Shown here one piece after another: positions 7,613-16,101 of a stretch of 64,000 nucleotides of DNA. How positions within the stretch are numbered: position 1 is the first letter of the stretch; the number at the start of each line of letters is the position of its first letter. The translations under genes and the position numbers were made by a program. The notes beneath the pieces were generated by a model. That model searched no databases and was not told where the DNA came from. It worked only from the letters and a program-made list of their open reading frames with translations. This DNA comes from Bradyrhizobium sp. CCBAU 53338 (GTDB lineage Bacteria; Pseudomonadota; Alphaproteobacteria; Rhizobiales; Xanthobacteraceae), in the NCBI RefSeq assembly GCF_015291665.1, contig NZ_CP030048.1, positions 2,294,001-2,358,000 of the forward strand, read 5' to 3'.

Positions 7613-8227
7613 CTATTCCATTTCCTGCTGGATGACGCGGCCGAGCGCGAAGAGGCGCTGGTCGATCGTGGTCGGAACCTCGCAGACGAAGCGCACCACC
7701 TTGCGACGGTCCTCGAAGATGCGGGTTTCCCAGATCAGCTGGTTGCTCATGGCGTCGACCTTGGCGTCGTCGCGCGGCGTTGCGTCCTGGAGCGCCTGAA
7801 GCTGGATGGTCTCCTCACGGATCTTGTCGGCGGCCTCGCGCTGCTTGTGGCTGACGCGCTCGAGCCCGCTCATGACCTGGGAGCGCTGGGCGTTGAGCGT
7901 GTCGAACAGGCCGGCGAACAGCAGTTTTGCATTGGCGGTCTTGTCGGCGGCGGAACCGGCCAAGAACTCCTTCACTGATTTTTCCGCCTCGTCCAGCGGC
8001 GTCTTGCGGGCCGCAAGCTTGGAGACCAGCGCGCTGACCTTGCTGTCGTCCTTCCACTTGGTCTCGGCGTCGTCGAGCGCGGGGCCGGCCCAGACGGCCG
8101 CGAGCGAGATCTCCGGCACCTTGGCCTGCGCGCAGGGCCAGTTGGGATAGCGCGGATCGGCGGCGTATGCGGCAACGGTCGAGACCGCAAACGCAAGGGC
8201 TGCCATGGCAAGGGTCCGAACGCTCAT
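7613..8227 (-). CDS. Exported protein of the PQQ-associated ABC operon, function unknown
   Basis: The 204-aa protein has a signal peptide (MSVRTLAMAALAFAVSTVAA, cleavage before DPRYPNWPC). The mature part is alpha-helical and charged (AEKSVKEFLAG, AADKIREETIQLQALQD) with two cysteines (WPCAQ and RFVCEV). Its ATG overlaps the stop of the ABC permease gene, so it is the last member of the five-gene operon. The helical, coiled-coil-like middle region could bind or bridge the beta-propeller or the transporter. No known family can be assigned from sequence alone. Confidence 0.75.
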   Translation of the reverse strand: MSVRTLAMAALAFAVSTVAAYAADPRYPNWPCAQAKVPEISLAAVWAGPALDDAETKWKDDSKVSALVSKLAARKTPLDEAEKSVKEFLAGSAADKTANAKLLFAGLFDTLNAQRSQVMSGLERVSHKQREAADKIREETIQLQALQDATPRDDAKVDAMSNQLIWETRIFEDRRKVVRFVCEVPTTIDQRLFALGRVIQQEME

Positions 8228-9072
8228 CCTTCGCCTCCCGCCGGCCCGCGCCGTGCCAGCCCGCGCGAGGGATCATAGGCGAAAATCGCGCCGATCATGA
8301 AGACGATTGTGCAGGCCCCGACCACGGCCAGCGAGATCCAGTTGATCTGTCCATACAGCGCGAAGCGGATCAGCTCGACCGCATGCGTGAACGGATTGGC
8401 CTGGCAGACATAATAGAGATAAGGACTGCCCTCCTGCACGCGCCAGAGCGGGTACAGCGCGGATGACGCAAAGAACATCGGGAAGATGACGAAGTTCATC
8501 ACGCCGGCAAAGTTCTCGAGCTGCTTGATGCCCGATGAGATCAGCATGCCGAGCGAACCCAGCATCAGCCCCGACAGGATCAGCGCCGGGAGCACGGTGA
8601 GGTAGCCGATCGGGGGCGGCGTGATGTCCCAGAACCAGGCGATGATCAGGAACGCGTAGACCTGGAGCAGCGACACCGCGGTGCCCGCCAGCAGCTTGCA
8701 GAACAGCAGGAAACCGCGCGGAAGCGGGCTCACCAGCAGGGTGCGCATATTGCCCATCTCGCGGTCGTACACCATCGAGAGTGAGGATTGCATGCCGTTG
8801 AAAAGCTGGATCATCGCCATCAGGCCGGGCGCGATGAAGACCTCGTAGAGGATGTAGGTCTCGTAAGGCGGGATGATGGAGATGCCGAGCACCTGGCGGA
8901 AACCGGCGGCAAAGATGAACAGCCACACCAGCGGCCGCACCAGCGCCGAGACGAAGCGCTCGCGCTGATGCAGGAAGCGCAGCCCTTCGCGCCAGACGAT
9001 GCCGGTGAGGCAGGTCATGTACTCGGAGGCCGAGAAGCCGCGCGGCGCCTCGCGCGTGGTGATGCTGCTCAT
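8224..9072 (-). CDS. ABC-2 type permease of the PQQ-dependent alcohol system
   Basis: The 282-aa inner-membrane protein has about six helices and resembles ABC-2 permeases of the PedC/PQQ-alcohol ABC family (related to LutF of Methylobacterium by recollection). Characteristic segments are IPPYETYILYEVFIAPGLMA, SLSMVYDREMGNMRTLLVSP and NPFTHAVELIRFALYGQ. ABC-2 permeases are usually exporters, so pairing with periplasmic proteins is notable. The gene overlaps the ATPase upstream and the exported protein downstream by ATGA junctions, indicating tight coupling. Confidence 0.88.
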   Translation of the reverse strand: MSSITTREAPRGFSASEYMTCLTGIVWREGLRFLHQRERFVSALVRPLVWLFIFAAGFRQVLGISIIPPYETYILYEVFIAPGLMAMIQLFNGMQSSLSMVYDREMGNMRTLLVSPLPRGFLLFCKLLAGTAVSLLQVYAFLIIAWFWDITPPPIGYLTVLPALILSGLMLGSLGMLISSGIKQLENFAGVMNFVIFPMFFASSALYPLWRVQEGSPYLYYVCQANPFTHAVELIRFALYGQINWISLAVVGACTIVFMIGAIFAYDPSRGLARRGPAGGEG

Positions 9073-9875
9073 GCGCCGCCTCCCGGCACCGCTTGCGCGC
9101 CCGTCAGGCGCATGAAGGCGGTGTTGACGTCCTGTGCGCCGGCCTCCGCGATGACGCGGGCCATCGGGCCCTGAGCCAGCACCTTGCCCTGGTGCAGCAC
9201 CACGAGGTCGTCACTGGGCATGATCTCGTCGAACAGATGCGTCGCCCAGAGCACGCCGATGCCTTGCTCGGTGACGAGCTGGCGGACATGGCTGATGATG
9301 TCCGCGCGCGCCTTGACGTCGAGGCCGACGGTCGGCTCGTCCAGCAGCAACAGCCGCGGGCGATGCAGCAGCGCGCGGGCGATCTCCAGCCGCCGCATCT
9401 GCCCGCCGGAGAGATCGCGCACCTTGCTGCCGGCGCGGTCAGCCAGGCCAATGCGCGCGAGCAACTCGGCGCTGCGCGCGGCCGCTTCGCGGCGGCTGAT
9501 GCCGTGCAGCGCCGCGTGATAGAGCAGGTTCTGCGTCAGCGACAGATCGAGATCGAGCGTGCGCGGCTGGAACACGACGCCGAGAAGACGCAGCGCCTCG
9601 CCCGGGCTCTTGCTGATGTCGTGGCCGAAGATGGAAACGCGGCCGCTCTGAATGCCGAACAGGCGGGTGATCAGCGAGAACAGCGTGCTCTTGCCGGCGC
9701 CGTTGAGGCCGAGCAGCGCGGTGAAGCTCGCCGGCTGCACGTCGAAGGAGACGTCGATGAGCGCGCGGCGCGGGCCGTAGGAATGGCTGACGCCGTCGAT
9801 CGACAGCGCCGGCATCGCGGCCGGATCGGGCCGTGGCGTCTCGCGTGGTTCGGCGATGGGTGCGGGGCTGGTCAT
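9069..9875 (-). CDS. ABC transporter ATP-binding protein of the PQQ-dependent alcohol system
   Basis: From the ATG at 9875, which overlaps the stop of the beta-propeller gene, the product is 268 aa. Walker A is GLNGAGKSTLFSL, the Q-loop VVFQPRTLDLDLS, the signature LSGGQMRRLEIARALL, Walker B LLLLDEPTVGLD and the switch WATHLFDE. It is of the CcmA/NodI-like class used with ABC-2 permeases, matching the permease encoded downstream. The N-terminus has an extra proline-rich stretch (about residues 1-20) before the first strand. The family co-occurs with PQQ alcohol dehydrogenases and corresponds to the lanthanide-uptake ATPase LutE in Methylobacterium by recollection. Confidence 0.9.
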   Translation of the reverse strand: MTSPAPIAEPRETPRPDPAAMPALSIDGVSHSYGPRRALIDVSFDVQPASFTALLGLNGAGKSTLFSLITRLFGIQSGRVSIFGHDISKSPGEALRLLGVVFQPRTLDLDLSLTQNLLYHAALHGISRREAAARSAELLARIGLADRAGSKVRDLSGGQMRRLEIARALLHRPRLLLLDEPTVGLDVKARADIISHVRQLVTEQGIGVLWATHLFDEIMPSDDLVVLHQGKVLAQGPMARVIAEAGAQDVNTAFMRLTGAQAVPGGGA

Positions 9876-10843
9876 GGCGCGATCGTGATGCCCCAGGGCA
9901 GTTCGCCCACCTGAATGGTCTTGATCACCTTCTGCGCGGCGACGTCGATGACGGAAACGTCGTTGGAGACGCCATTGGTGGTGAGCAGATATTTCTCGTC
10001 CGGCGTGAACGCCATGTGCCAGACGCGCTGGCCCACCAGCAGATATTTCGTCACCTTGCGCGTGGCGGTGTCGACCACGGCGATGCGGTTGGCGGGGCCG
10101 AGCGCGACGAAGGCGGTCTTGTCGTCCTTGGTCATGCCGATGCCGACCGGCTGGATCGCCTCCTTCCGCAGGCCCGGGATCTCGAAATTGACCTTGCCGA
10201 TCACCTCGTGCTTTTGGGGATCGACGACCGACACCGTGCCGCCGATCTCCGACGACACCCACAATTCGGACGCGTCGTGCTTGAACTCGGCGAAGCGTGG
10301 GCGCGGATCGACCAGCACGTTGGCGACGATCTGGCGCGATCCCGTATCGATGAAGTGCGCCATGTTGGTCGTCTCGGACGTGTTGATCAGAATCTTGCCG
10401 TCGGGGCTGACGGTCATGCCTTCGGGCTCGACGCCGACCTGGATGTCGCCGAGGCGGGCGCGCTTCTCCAGATCGATCACGGTGACCGTGTTGTCGTTCT
10501 CGTTGGCGACATAGAGCGTCTTGCCGGCGGCATCCTGGGTGAACAATTCAGGGTCGGGACCGGAGGGCAGGGTGTCGACGATCGCCTGCGTCTTGGCGTC
10601 GATCAGCTGGATGGTGTCGTCGTCGCCGACCGCGACCATGACGAATTTGCCGTCACGCGTGAACTCGATGCCGCGCGGGCGCTGGCCGACCTTGATGGTT
10701 TGCGTCACGGTCCAGCTCTCGGTGTCGATCACCGACACCGTGTTGCTCTTCTCGTTCGAGACATAGGCGACGAAGGCATGCGCGGGCGCCGCCGCCAGCA
10801 CCAGTCCGGACAGCAATCCCACGCGCAACATCCGTGTCCTCAT
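9872..10843 (-). CDS. PQQ-associated YVTN-family beta-propeller protein
   Basis: The 323-aa exported protein (MLRVGLLSGLVLAAAPAHAF) is built of repeated propeller blades of about 42 residues with the pattern YVSNEKSNTVSVIDTESWTV, then GQRPRGIEFTRDGKFVMVA. At least seven such blades can be followed to the C-terminal QVGELPWGITIAP. The start at 10843 is set by the ATGA overlap with the binding-protein stop; a start at 10855 is possible. In PQQ alcohol clusters this protein sits between the binding protein and the ATPase, as here. A scaffold or metal-binding role is inferred. Confidence 0.9.
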   Translation of the reverse strand: MRTRMLRVGLLSGLVLAAAPAHAFVAYVSNEKSNTVSVIDTESWTVTQTIKVGQRPRGIEFTRDGKFVMVAVGDDDTIQLIDAKTQAIVDTLPSGPDPELFTQDAAGKTLYVANENDNTVTVIDLEKRARLGDIQVGVEPEGMTVSPDGKILINTSETTNMAHFIDTGSRQIVANVLVDPRPRFAEFKHDASELWVSSEIGGTVSVVDPQKHEVIGKVNFEIPGLRKEAIQPVGIGMTKDDKTAFVALGPANRIAVVDTATRKVTKYLLVGQRVWHMAFTPDEKYLLTTNGVSNDVSVIDVAAQKVIKTIQVGELPWGITIAP

Positions 10844-12021
10844 TTCAGCTTGCATTTGCTCTCCGGGCGATCGTAGCCGAGCGTGTCGAGCTCGGAGACC
10901 TGGTGCAGAAATCCTTCCTGCGGCGACACCGACACCACCATGCGGCCGTCGACCAGCAGGATCGGCTGGCGGAGCTGCAGATTCCAGTCGCGCAGGGTGA
11001 GCCTTGTGCCCTTGAAGGCGGCGACCTCGAAGTTGGGTCCCTTGATGAAGTCGGTGACCTTCTTGACGTCGCCGGAATTGGTCCGCGAGGCAGCCTCGCC
11101 GATCATGCGCACCGCGGTCCAGGCCTGCATGTCGAGCGCGGTCATGCGCCGTGAGTTCAGCTTCATGAAGCGGTTCTGCATCTGGATCGCGCCCCACTGG
11201 TCCTGCGCGGCGTCCCAGCTGCGCGGCATCAGACCGGCCGAGCCCGCGACAGGGCGGGGATCCCAGGTGCGATAGGGCAGATAGGCGGCGAACACCTCGC
11301 TCTCGTCGGCGGCGACCAGCACGTCGTAAGCGGGTGCTTGCTGGGTGAACACCGGCATCTGCCGCTGGATCAATGTCACCCCGGAGTCCGTGCGGCGTGC
11401 GCCACCCTTGTCCTCGAAGGTGCGTTCCTGCACGATCTTGGCGCCGAAGCGCGTGGCGGCGCGCCGGAGCGCATCGGCGTAGAGCTTGTCCTCGTCATGC
11501 GAGCCGACCACCAGAAGCCAGCGCGACCATTTCTTCCACACCAGGTATTGGCCGAGCGCATCCGCCAGCATCGAGCGTGTCGGCGCGGTGTGGATGACGT
11601 TGGCGCGACAATCGGCCTCGCGCAGCCGCTCGTCGATGGCGCCGGCGTTGAACAGCAGCGTGCCGCGATCGCGCAAGGCATCGGCCACTTTCAGAAGCGC
11701 TTCGGCTGGCAGGTCGGCAATGATGAAGCCGTTCTTGTCGGCAAGGGCGGTCGCGGCCTGGACCACGTCCTCACCTTCCTTGATGCGGCGCTCCTCCAGC
11801 GTGAAGCGCTGGCCCGTGAACTTTCCGGTGGTGTTGTTGTCCTCGATCGCGAGCCTGGCGCCGGCGACGCCGTCATTCTCGGCGGGCTGCTCGACCAGCG
11901 ACAGCGTCGATCGGGTACCGGCAACCCCGAGATAGCCGACGCCGATCGTAACCGGGTCGGCGGCGAGCGCTTGCATCGCCGCCAGACACAGGCCGATCGG
12001 GCCGAGCAACCATCGGATCAT
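10840..12021 (-). CDS. PQQ-dependent alcohol catabolism ABC-type periplasmic binding protein
   Basis: The 393-aa exported protein (signal peptide MIRWLLGPIGLCLAAMQALA) has a type I periplasmic binding fold of the branched-chain amino-acid receptor class: VTIGVGYLGVAGTRSTLSL, then NDGVAGARLAIEDNNTTGKF. It lacks paired LivH/LivM-type permeases and instead heads the operon with a propeller, an ATPase and an ABC-2 permease. This architecture is that of the lut-type lanthanide-transport system by recollection. The ATG at 12021 has GGAGGAAGC directly upstream; longer frames upstream have no such site. The gene is divergent from the DUF3280-like gene with about 60 bases between starts. Confidence 0.9.
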   Translation of the reverse strand: MIRWLLGPIGLCLAAMQALAADPVTIGVGYLGVAGTRSTLSLVEQPAENDGVAGARLAIEDNNTTGKFTGQRFTLEERRIKEGEDVVQAATALADKNGFIIADLPAEALLKVADALRDRGTLLFNAGAIDERLREADCRANVIHTAPTRSMLADALGQYLVWKKWSRWLLVVGSHDEDKLYADALRRAATRFGAKIVQERTFEDKGGARRTDSGVTLIQRQMPVFTQQAPAYDVLVAADESEVFAAYLPYRTWDPRPVAGSAGLMPRSWDAAQDQWGAIQMQNRFMKLNSRRMTALDMQAWTAVRMIGEAASRTNSGDVKKVTDFIKGPNFEVAAFKGTRLTLRDWNLQLRQPILLVDGRMVVSVSPQEGFLHQVSELDTLGYDRPESKCKLK

Positions 12022-12082
12022 GCTTCCTCCAAAAAATCCTCCCCGGCTTGACCGCCGGTGGAGAATTGTTTCTGCTGGAAGC

Positions 12083-12655
12083 ATGACCGATTTGGCAAGG
12101 CTTGCAACCCCGCATTTCGTCCTCGCGCGCGCGAGCGCAGGAATCACGATCGTGCGAGCGCTGCTGTGTTTCGCCGCATTGCTGTTGACGGGATCGGCCG
12201 CATTCGCCGATCCGCCGAAACTTGCGGTGTTCGACTTCGAGCTGATCGACACCAGCCTGCCCGGCGAATTCTACGGCTCGAAGCCCGAGGAGGTGCGGCT
12301 TGCGCATATCAGCGAGCAGCTGCGCAAGGAACTAGCTGAGTCAGGCCGGTTCCAGCTGCTTGATATCTCGCCCATCAGGGATGCCGCCCATCACAGCAAT
12401 CTGCAGGCCTGCGGCGGCTGCGACCTCAAGCTGGCCGGACAGTTGGGTGCGGACCTCGAGATCACCGGCATGGTGCAGAAGGTCTCGAACCTGATCATCA
12501 ATCTCAACATCTATCTGCGCGACGTGAAGACCGGCAAGATGATCACGGCGGCCAGCGCCGACATGCGCGGCAACACCGACGAATCCTGGTCGCGCACGAT
12601 GAGTTATCTGATCCGCAACCGCCTGCTGGCGCCGAATTACGGCAGGCCGGAGTAG
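12083..12655 (+). CDS. DUF3280/DUF2380-like exported protein of PQQ clusters
   Basis: The protein has a hydrophobic signal segment (ALLCFAALLLTGSAAFA) and then PPKLAVFDFELIDTSLPGEF, followed by RLAHISEQLRKELAESGRFQ. This is the DUF2380/DUF3280 pattern related to curli-assembly CsgG-like proteins. A CGGC pair (QACGGCDLKLA) lies in the middle. Starting at the ATG 12083 gives 190 aa but a long n-region; a GTG near 12151 with AGGA upstream would give a tidier signal peptide. Divergent from the ABC operon, sharing a roughly 60-base promoter region. The family co-occurs with PQQ alcohol genes; biochemical function unknown. Confidence 0.75.
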   Translation: MTDLARLATPHFVLARASAGITIVRALLCFAALLLTGSAAFADPPKLAVFDFELIDTSLPGEFYGSKPEEVRLAHISEQLRKELAESGRFQLLDISPIRDAAHHSNLQACGGCDLKLAGQLGADLEITGMVQKVSNLIINLNIYLRDVKTGKMITAASADMRGNTDESWSRTMSYLIRNRLLAPNYGRPE

Positions 12656-12682
12656 ATCCTTCTTTCCGTTAGCTCCGCTGTA

Positions 12683-12828
12683 CCCTCTCCCCCTGTGGGA
12701 GAGGGTGGCTTCGCGAAGCGAAGCCGGGTGAGAGGTATCTATCCTCACGGACAGCTTCGCGAGTGGAAACAACCCCTCATCCGGGGCTCCTCTTCCCTTC
12801 TCCCACAAGGGGAGAAGGGAAGAGGAGC
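12683..12828. terminator. Double hairpin between convergent genes
   Basis: A first hairpin pairs CCCTCTCCC (12683-12691) with GGGAGAGGG (12697-12705). A second pairs 19-base arms at 12786-12804 and 12810-12828 with a 5-base loop. Both lie between convergent gene ends at 12655 and 12837 and resemble dispersed Bradyrhizobium palindromes. A bidirectional terminator role is likely, though no long U-tract follows. Confidence 0.55.
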
Positions 12829-12836
12829 AACGAAAA

Positions 12837-13682
12837 CTACCCCTTCAATCGCTCCGCATGCCAGTGCAGATGGTCGCTCATGAAGGTCGAGATGAAATAA
12901 TAGCTGTGGTCATAGCCCGGCTGCCGTCGCAGCGTCAGCGGGATGTTGGCCTTGGTGCAGGCCGCCTGCAGCAATTCGGGCTTGAGCTGTTCCTTCAGGA
13001 AATTGTCGGCCTCTCCGACATCGACCAGGAAGCCCGAATATTTCGCGCCGTCCTCGATCAGCGCCACCGTGTCGTGGCTGCGCCAGGCCTCCTTGTTCGG
13101 CCCGAGATAGCCGGTCAGCGCCTTGACGCCCCAGGGCACCTGTGACGGCGCCACGATCGGGGCGAACGCGCTCGCGGCGCGATAGCGGTGCGGGTTGCGC
13201 AGCGCCACGGTCAGCGCGCCATGACCGCCCATGGAATGGCCCATGATCGATTGCCGCCTGGCATCGACGGGAAAGTTTCCCGATACTATCTTGGGCAATT
13301 CGTCGGTGACATAGCTCCACATGCGGTAGTTGCGTGCGAACGGCGCTTCGGTCGCATCGACATAGAAGCCGGCGCCGAGGCCGAAATCATAGGCGTTGTT
13401 GGCATCGCCCGGCACGTCGGGTCCGCGCGGTGAGGTGTCGGGGGCGACGAAGATCAGGCCGAGCTCGGCGCAGGCTCTGCGGAATTCGCCCTTCTCGGTG
13501 ACGTTGGCATGGGTGCAGGTGAGGCCGGAGAGATACCAGACCACGGGAAGCCTGGCGCCGTCGGCATGCGGTGGAACATAGACCGAGAACACCATGTCGG
13601 TTCCGGTCGCCTGGCTCGCATGGCGGTACACGCCCTGCACGCCGCCATGGGATCGGTTGGTCGAGACAGTCTGGATCGTCAT
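12837..13682 (-). CDS. fghA: S-formylglutathione hydrolase
   Basis: The cytoplasmic 281-aa esterase-D-family enzyme hydrolyses S-formylglutathione to formate and glutathione, the second step of glutathione-linked formaldehyde oxidation. The nucleophile elbow GHSMGGHGAL carries S150. The acid is likely the Asp of VGEADNFLKEQ and the base the His of PGYDHSYYF. Other family blocks are VVWYLSGLTCTHANVTEKGE and DTSPRGPDVPGD. Length matches human and bacterial homologues (about 280). Placement beside PQQ alcohol-oxidation genes fits removal of formaldehyde made from methanol or methoxy groups; the matching flhA-type dehydrogenase is not in the window. Confidence 0.96.
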   Translation of the reverse strand: MTIQTVSTNRSHGGVQGVYRHASQATGTDMVFSVYVPPHADGARLPVVWYLSGLTCTHANVTEKGEFRRACAELGLIFVAPDTSPRGPDVPGDANNAYDFGLGAGFYVDATEAPFARNYRMWSYVTDELPKIVSGNFPVDARRQSIMGHSMGGHGALTVALRNPHRYRAASAFAPIVAPSQVPWGVKALTGYLGPNKEAWRSHDTVALIEDGAKYSGFLVDVGEADNFLKEQLKPELLQAACTKANIPLTLRRQPGYDHSYYFISTFMSDHLHWHAERLKG

Positions 13683-13754
13683 GCCTGATAGCTCCGTGGC
13701 ATCTCACCACATCGAGAATGCAATGCCTGTATGACCGAAATTCGTGGCGTGCTT

Positions 13755-14375
13755 TTAGGCCACGCCGCTGTCGATCGCCAGCCTCACCAGCTCGACCGAA
13801 GTCTTGACCCCGAGCTTCTGGCGCATGATCGAGGAGGTATTGGCGACCGTCTTGTAGGACGATTGCACCAGCCAGGCGATCTCGGACAGGCTTTTTCCCG
13901 CGCTGAGCAGCCGCAAGATCTCCATCTCGCGCGCGTTCAGCTTCGACAGCGGGCTCTGCGTCAGGGTCGGCCCTGCAAAGGCGATGCTGCGCGCGATCGC
14001 GCTCGGCAGATAGGTGCCGCCGGCGCCGACGGTGCGGATCGCTTCGACGAGATCATCGGGGTCGCCGGTCTTGGACACGTAGCCCTTGGCGCCGCACTCG
14101 ATTGCGCGCGCGGCGAAGGCCGGATCATCGTTCATGCTGAACATGATGATGCGGGCCTCCGGCGCACGCTCGAGGATGCGGCGCGCGAGCTCGAAGCCGG
14201 AGACGGTCGGCAGGTTGATGTCGATGACGCAGAGGTCCGGGCGCTCGACGATGAAGACGCTCTCGCCGTCCTCGGCGTCGGCGGCCTCCAGGATCTCGAT
14301 CTGGCCCTCGTCGGCCAGCACGGCGCGGCAGCCGGAGGCGACAATGGGATGATCGTCGACGATCAGAATGCGCAT
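13755..14375 (-). CDS. LuxR/NarL-family response regulator
   Basis: The 206-aa regulator has an N-terminal receiver (MRILIVDDHPIVASG, phospho-acceptor D52 in VIDINLP, conserved Lys in GYVSKTGDPDD) and a C-terminal LuxR helix-turn-helix (LNAREMEILRLLSAGKSLSE). The ATG at 14375 gives the canonical receiver start. It is divergent from the histidine kinase gene at 14572 with about 200 bases between them. The pair resembles FlhR/FlhS and related regulators of methanol and formaldehyde oxidation, so it probably controls this cluster. This is inferred from context and architecture. Confidence 0.88.
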   Translation of the reverse strand: MRILIVDDHPIVASGCRAVLADEGQIEILEAADAEDGESVFIVERPDLCVIDINLPTVSGFELARRILERAPEARIIMFSMNDDPAFAARAIECGAKGYVSKTGDPDDLVEAIRTVGAGGTYLPSAIARSIAFAGPTLTQSPLSKLNAREMEILRLLSAGKSLSEIAWLVQSSYKTVANTSSIMRQKLGVKTSVELVRLAIDSGVA

Positions 14376-14571
14376 AGGCGTTCCCCGTGACAGCGCCGGA
14401 CTCTTCGTTTTCGCGCCGCATGATACCGACCGAGACAAACACGCGTCTCATGTCCGGTCATGCAACCCGGCCGGGATTGCTGTACGCTTCCGATTAGATA
14501 TCGGCCGCTTCGTCCCTGTCAACGTCGTCGGACAGGCGTGAGCGATCGTTGCTGGGACACGGGCGAAAGCA

Positions 14572-15930
14572 ATGTGGCAAAATCTATCCTTGCGTGGGCG
14601 CATCAACCTTCTGCTGGCGCTGCTGCTTGCGCTCGGGCTCGCCGTCAACATCGGCCGTCAGGTCGCGGAAGCGGGGCCGCGCGTGCAGGCCGAGGACCAG
14701 AGCGTGATCCGGCTGGCGCGCGAGTTCATCGAGATGATCGTTGCCGATCTCAACGAGGCGCCGGATCCGGATGCCCGGTTGAACCAGATCGCGCACGACC
14801 TCAATCGCCTGCGCCATGTCAGCATCGCGCTCCGCGACGCCGGCGGGAACCCGCTGACGCCGCCGCGTCCTGATACCGACGACGAGACGCCCGGTCCGCC
14901 GGCCTGGTTCGTCAGCCTCGTTCACCCCGAGCAGACAGCCGTCAGCGTGCCGGTCTCGGTCCATGGCAAGCCCGGCTCGCTGATGATCACCTCGCATCCC
15001 AACGACGAGATCGCCGAGATCTGGGACGCCATCGTCACGCAGCTCGAGGTCGGCTCCGTCATCGCGCTGGTCCTGTTCCTGGTGATGATGACGGTGGTCG
15101 GCCGGGCGCTCGCGCCGCTGGAATCACTGGCGCAGACCATGGGCGAGCTCGAGGACGGTCACTACGACGCGCGCGTCAACCCTGGAGGCGCTCCTGAGCT
15201 CGCTGCGATCTGCACCCGGCTCAATCATCTGGCGGCAACGCTCGGGGAGGCGGTCGAGGACAAGCGGCGGCTTGCCGAGCGGGCGGTGTCGCTCCAGGAC
15301 GTCGAGCGCAAGGAGATCGCACGCGAGCTGCATGACGAGTTCGGGCCATATCTGTTCTCGCTGCGCGCGCATGCCAGCGCACTGGCAAAGCTCGCCGACG
15401 GACGTGCGCCGAGCGCGGAGGCCGTGCGCAAGCACGGTGGCGCGCTGCTGGAGCAGATCAACGCGCTGCAGCAGTTCACCCGTCGCGTGCTGGAGCGGCT
15501 CCGGCCGGTCGGCCTCGCCGAGCTCGGTCTCGGCAAGGCGCTGGAATCGCTGTCGCGGCTGTGGCGGGAATCGCATCCCGACGTCACCATCGAGACCACG
15601 ATCTCGCCGGCACTTGGCGTCACCGGGGAGACCGCCGACCTCACCATCTACCGCGTGGTGCAGGAGGCGCTCACCAACGCGTTCCGCCACGCGGGTGCGA
15701 CCGCGATCGTCGTGGCGATCGAGCCTGCGGAGCAGCCGGGCCGCGACGGCCGCTTCTGTGCGCGGGTGCGGGTCAGCGACAACGGCCGCGGCATGGAGCC
15801 GGGTCAGAAGCTCGGCTTCGGTCTCGTCGGCATGCGCGAGCGCATTCTGGCGCTCGGCGGCACGCTCAACGTTGCCTCGGGCGAGGGTGGTGTCACCGTC
15901 GAGGCGCTGGTTCCGACTGCGGCAGCCTGA
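14572..15930 (+). CDS. Membrane sensor histidine kinase (HisKA_3 type)
   Basis: The 452-aa protein has a transmembrane helix at about residues 11-27 (NLLLALLLALGLAV), a periplasmic sensor of about 125 aa with proline-rich RPDTDDETPGPP, a second helix at about 161-178 (GSVIALVLFLVMMTVVG) and a HAMP-like segment. The HisKA_3 dimerisation box IARELHDEFGPYLFS holds phospho-acceptor H254. The ATPase domain shows the N-box (VVQEALTNAFRHAG) and G-boxes (VSDNGRGM, then GFGLVGMRERI). This architecture partners NarL-type regulators such as the one encoded divergently. It is followed after 170 bases by the TonB receptor gene. Confidence 0.9.
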   Translation: MWQNLSLRGRINLLLALLLALGLAVNIGRQVAEAGPRVQAEDQSVIRLAREFIEMIVADLNEAPDPDARLNQIAHDLNRLRHVSIALRDAGGNPLTPPRPDTDDETPGPPAWFVSLVHPEQTAVSVPVSVHGKPGSLMITSHPNDEIAEIWDAIVTQLEVGSVIALVLFLVMMTVVGRALAPLESLAQTMGELEDGHYDARVNPGGAPELAAICTRLNHLAATLGEAVEDKRRLAERAVSLQDVERKEIARELHDEFGPYLFSLRAHASALAKLADGRAPSAEAVRKHGGALLEQINALQQFTRRVLERLRPVGLAELGLGKALESLSRLWRESHPDVTIETTISPALGVTGETADLTIYRVVQEALTNAFRHAGATAIVVAIEPAEQPGRDGRFCARVRVSDNGRGMEPGQKLGFGLVGMRERILALGGTLNVASGEGGVTVEALVPTAAA

Positions 15931-15946
15931 TCGCACCCTGGACAAA

Positions 15947-15980
15947 TCCCGATCGGGAAAAATTCCCGATTTGGTCGGGA
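15947..15980. promoter_or_regulatory. Nested TCCCGAT inverted repeats upstream of the TonB receptor
   Basis: Four TCCCGA half-sites occur within 34 bases: a perfect 12-bp palindrome TCCCGATCGGGA (15947-15958), then TTCCCGAT (15963-15970) and TCGGGA (15975-15980). ATCGGGAA and TTCCCGAT also form 8-bp arms around an AAA loop. The block is just after the kinase stop and about 120 bases before the receptor gene. It could be a regulator-binding array. Read on the minus strand, the distal hairpin is followed by a T-run and could act as a terminator. Confidence 0.4.
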
Positions 15981-16101
15981 AAAAGGGTGCGGACAATGCC
16001 GGACCTTTTGTGGCTAGTGCATCCGTCAGGGCCGACTACACTTCTCCACGCAATCGGCGAGGTTCAAAACAGCCGACGCTTGGGAAGTGGGACGGCAGGG
16101 G

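Noticed and set aside
9876..10262. An upstream extension of the PQQ ABC ATPase
   Set aside because: The extension is an Arg/His/Gly-rich shadow of the beta-propeller gene; the ATG at 9875 overlapping the upstream stop is the natural start.
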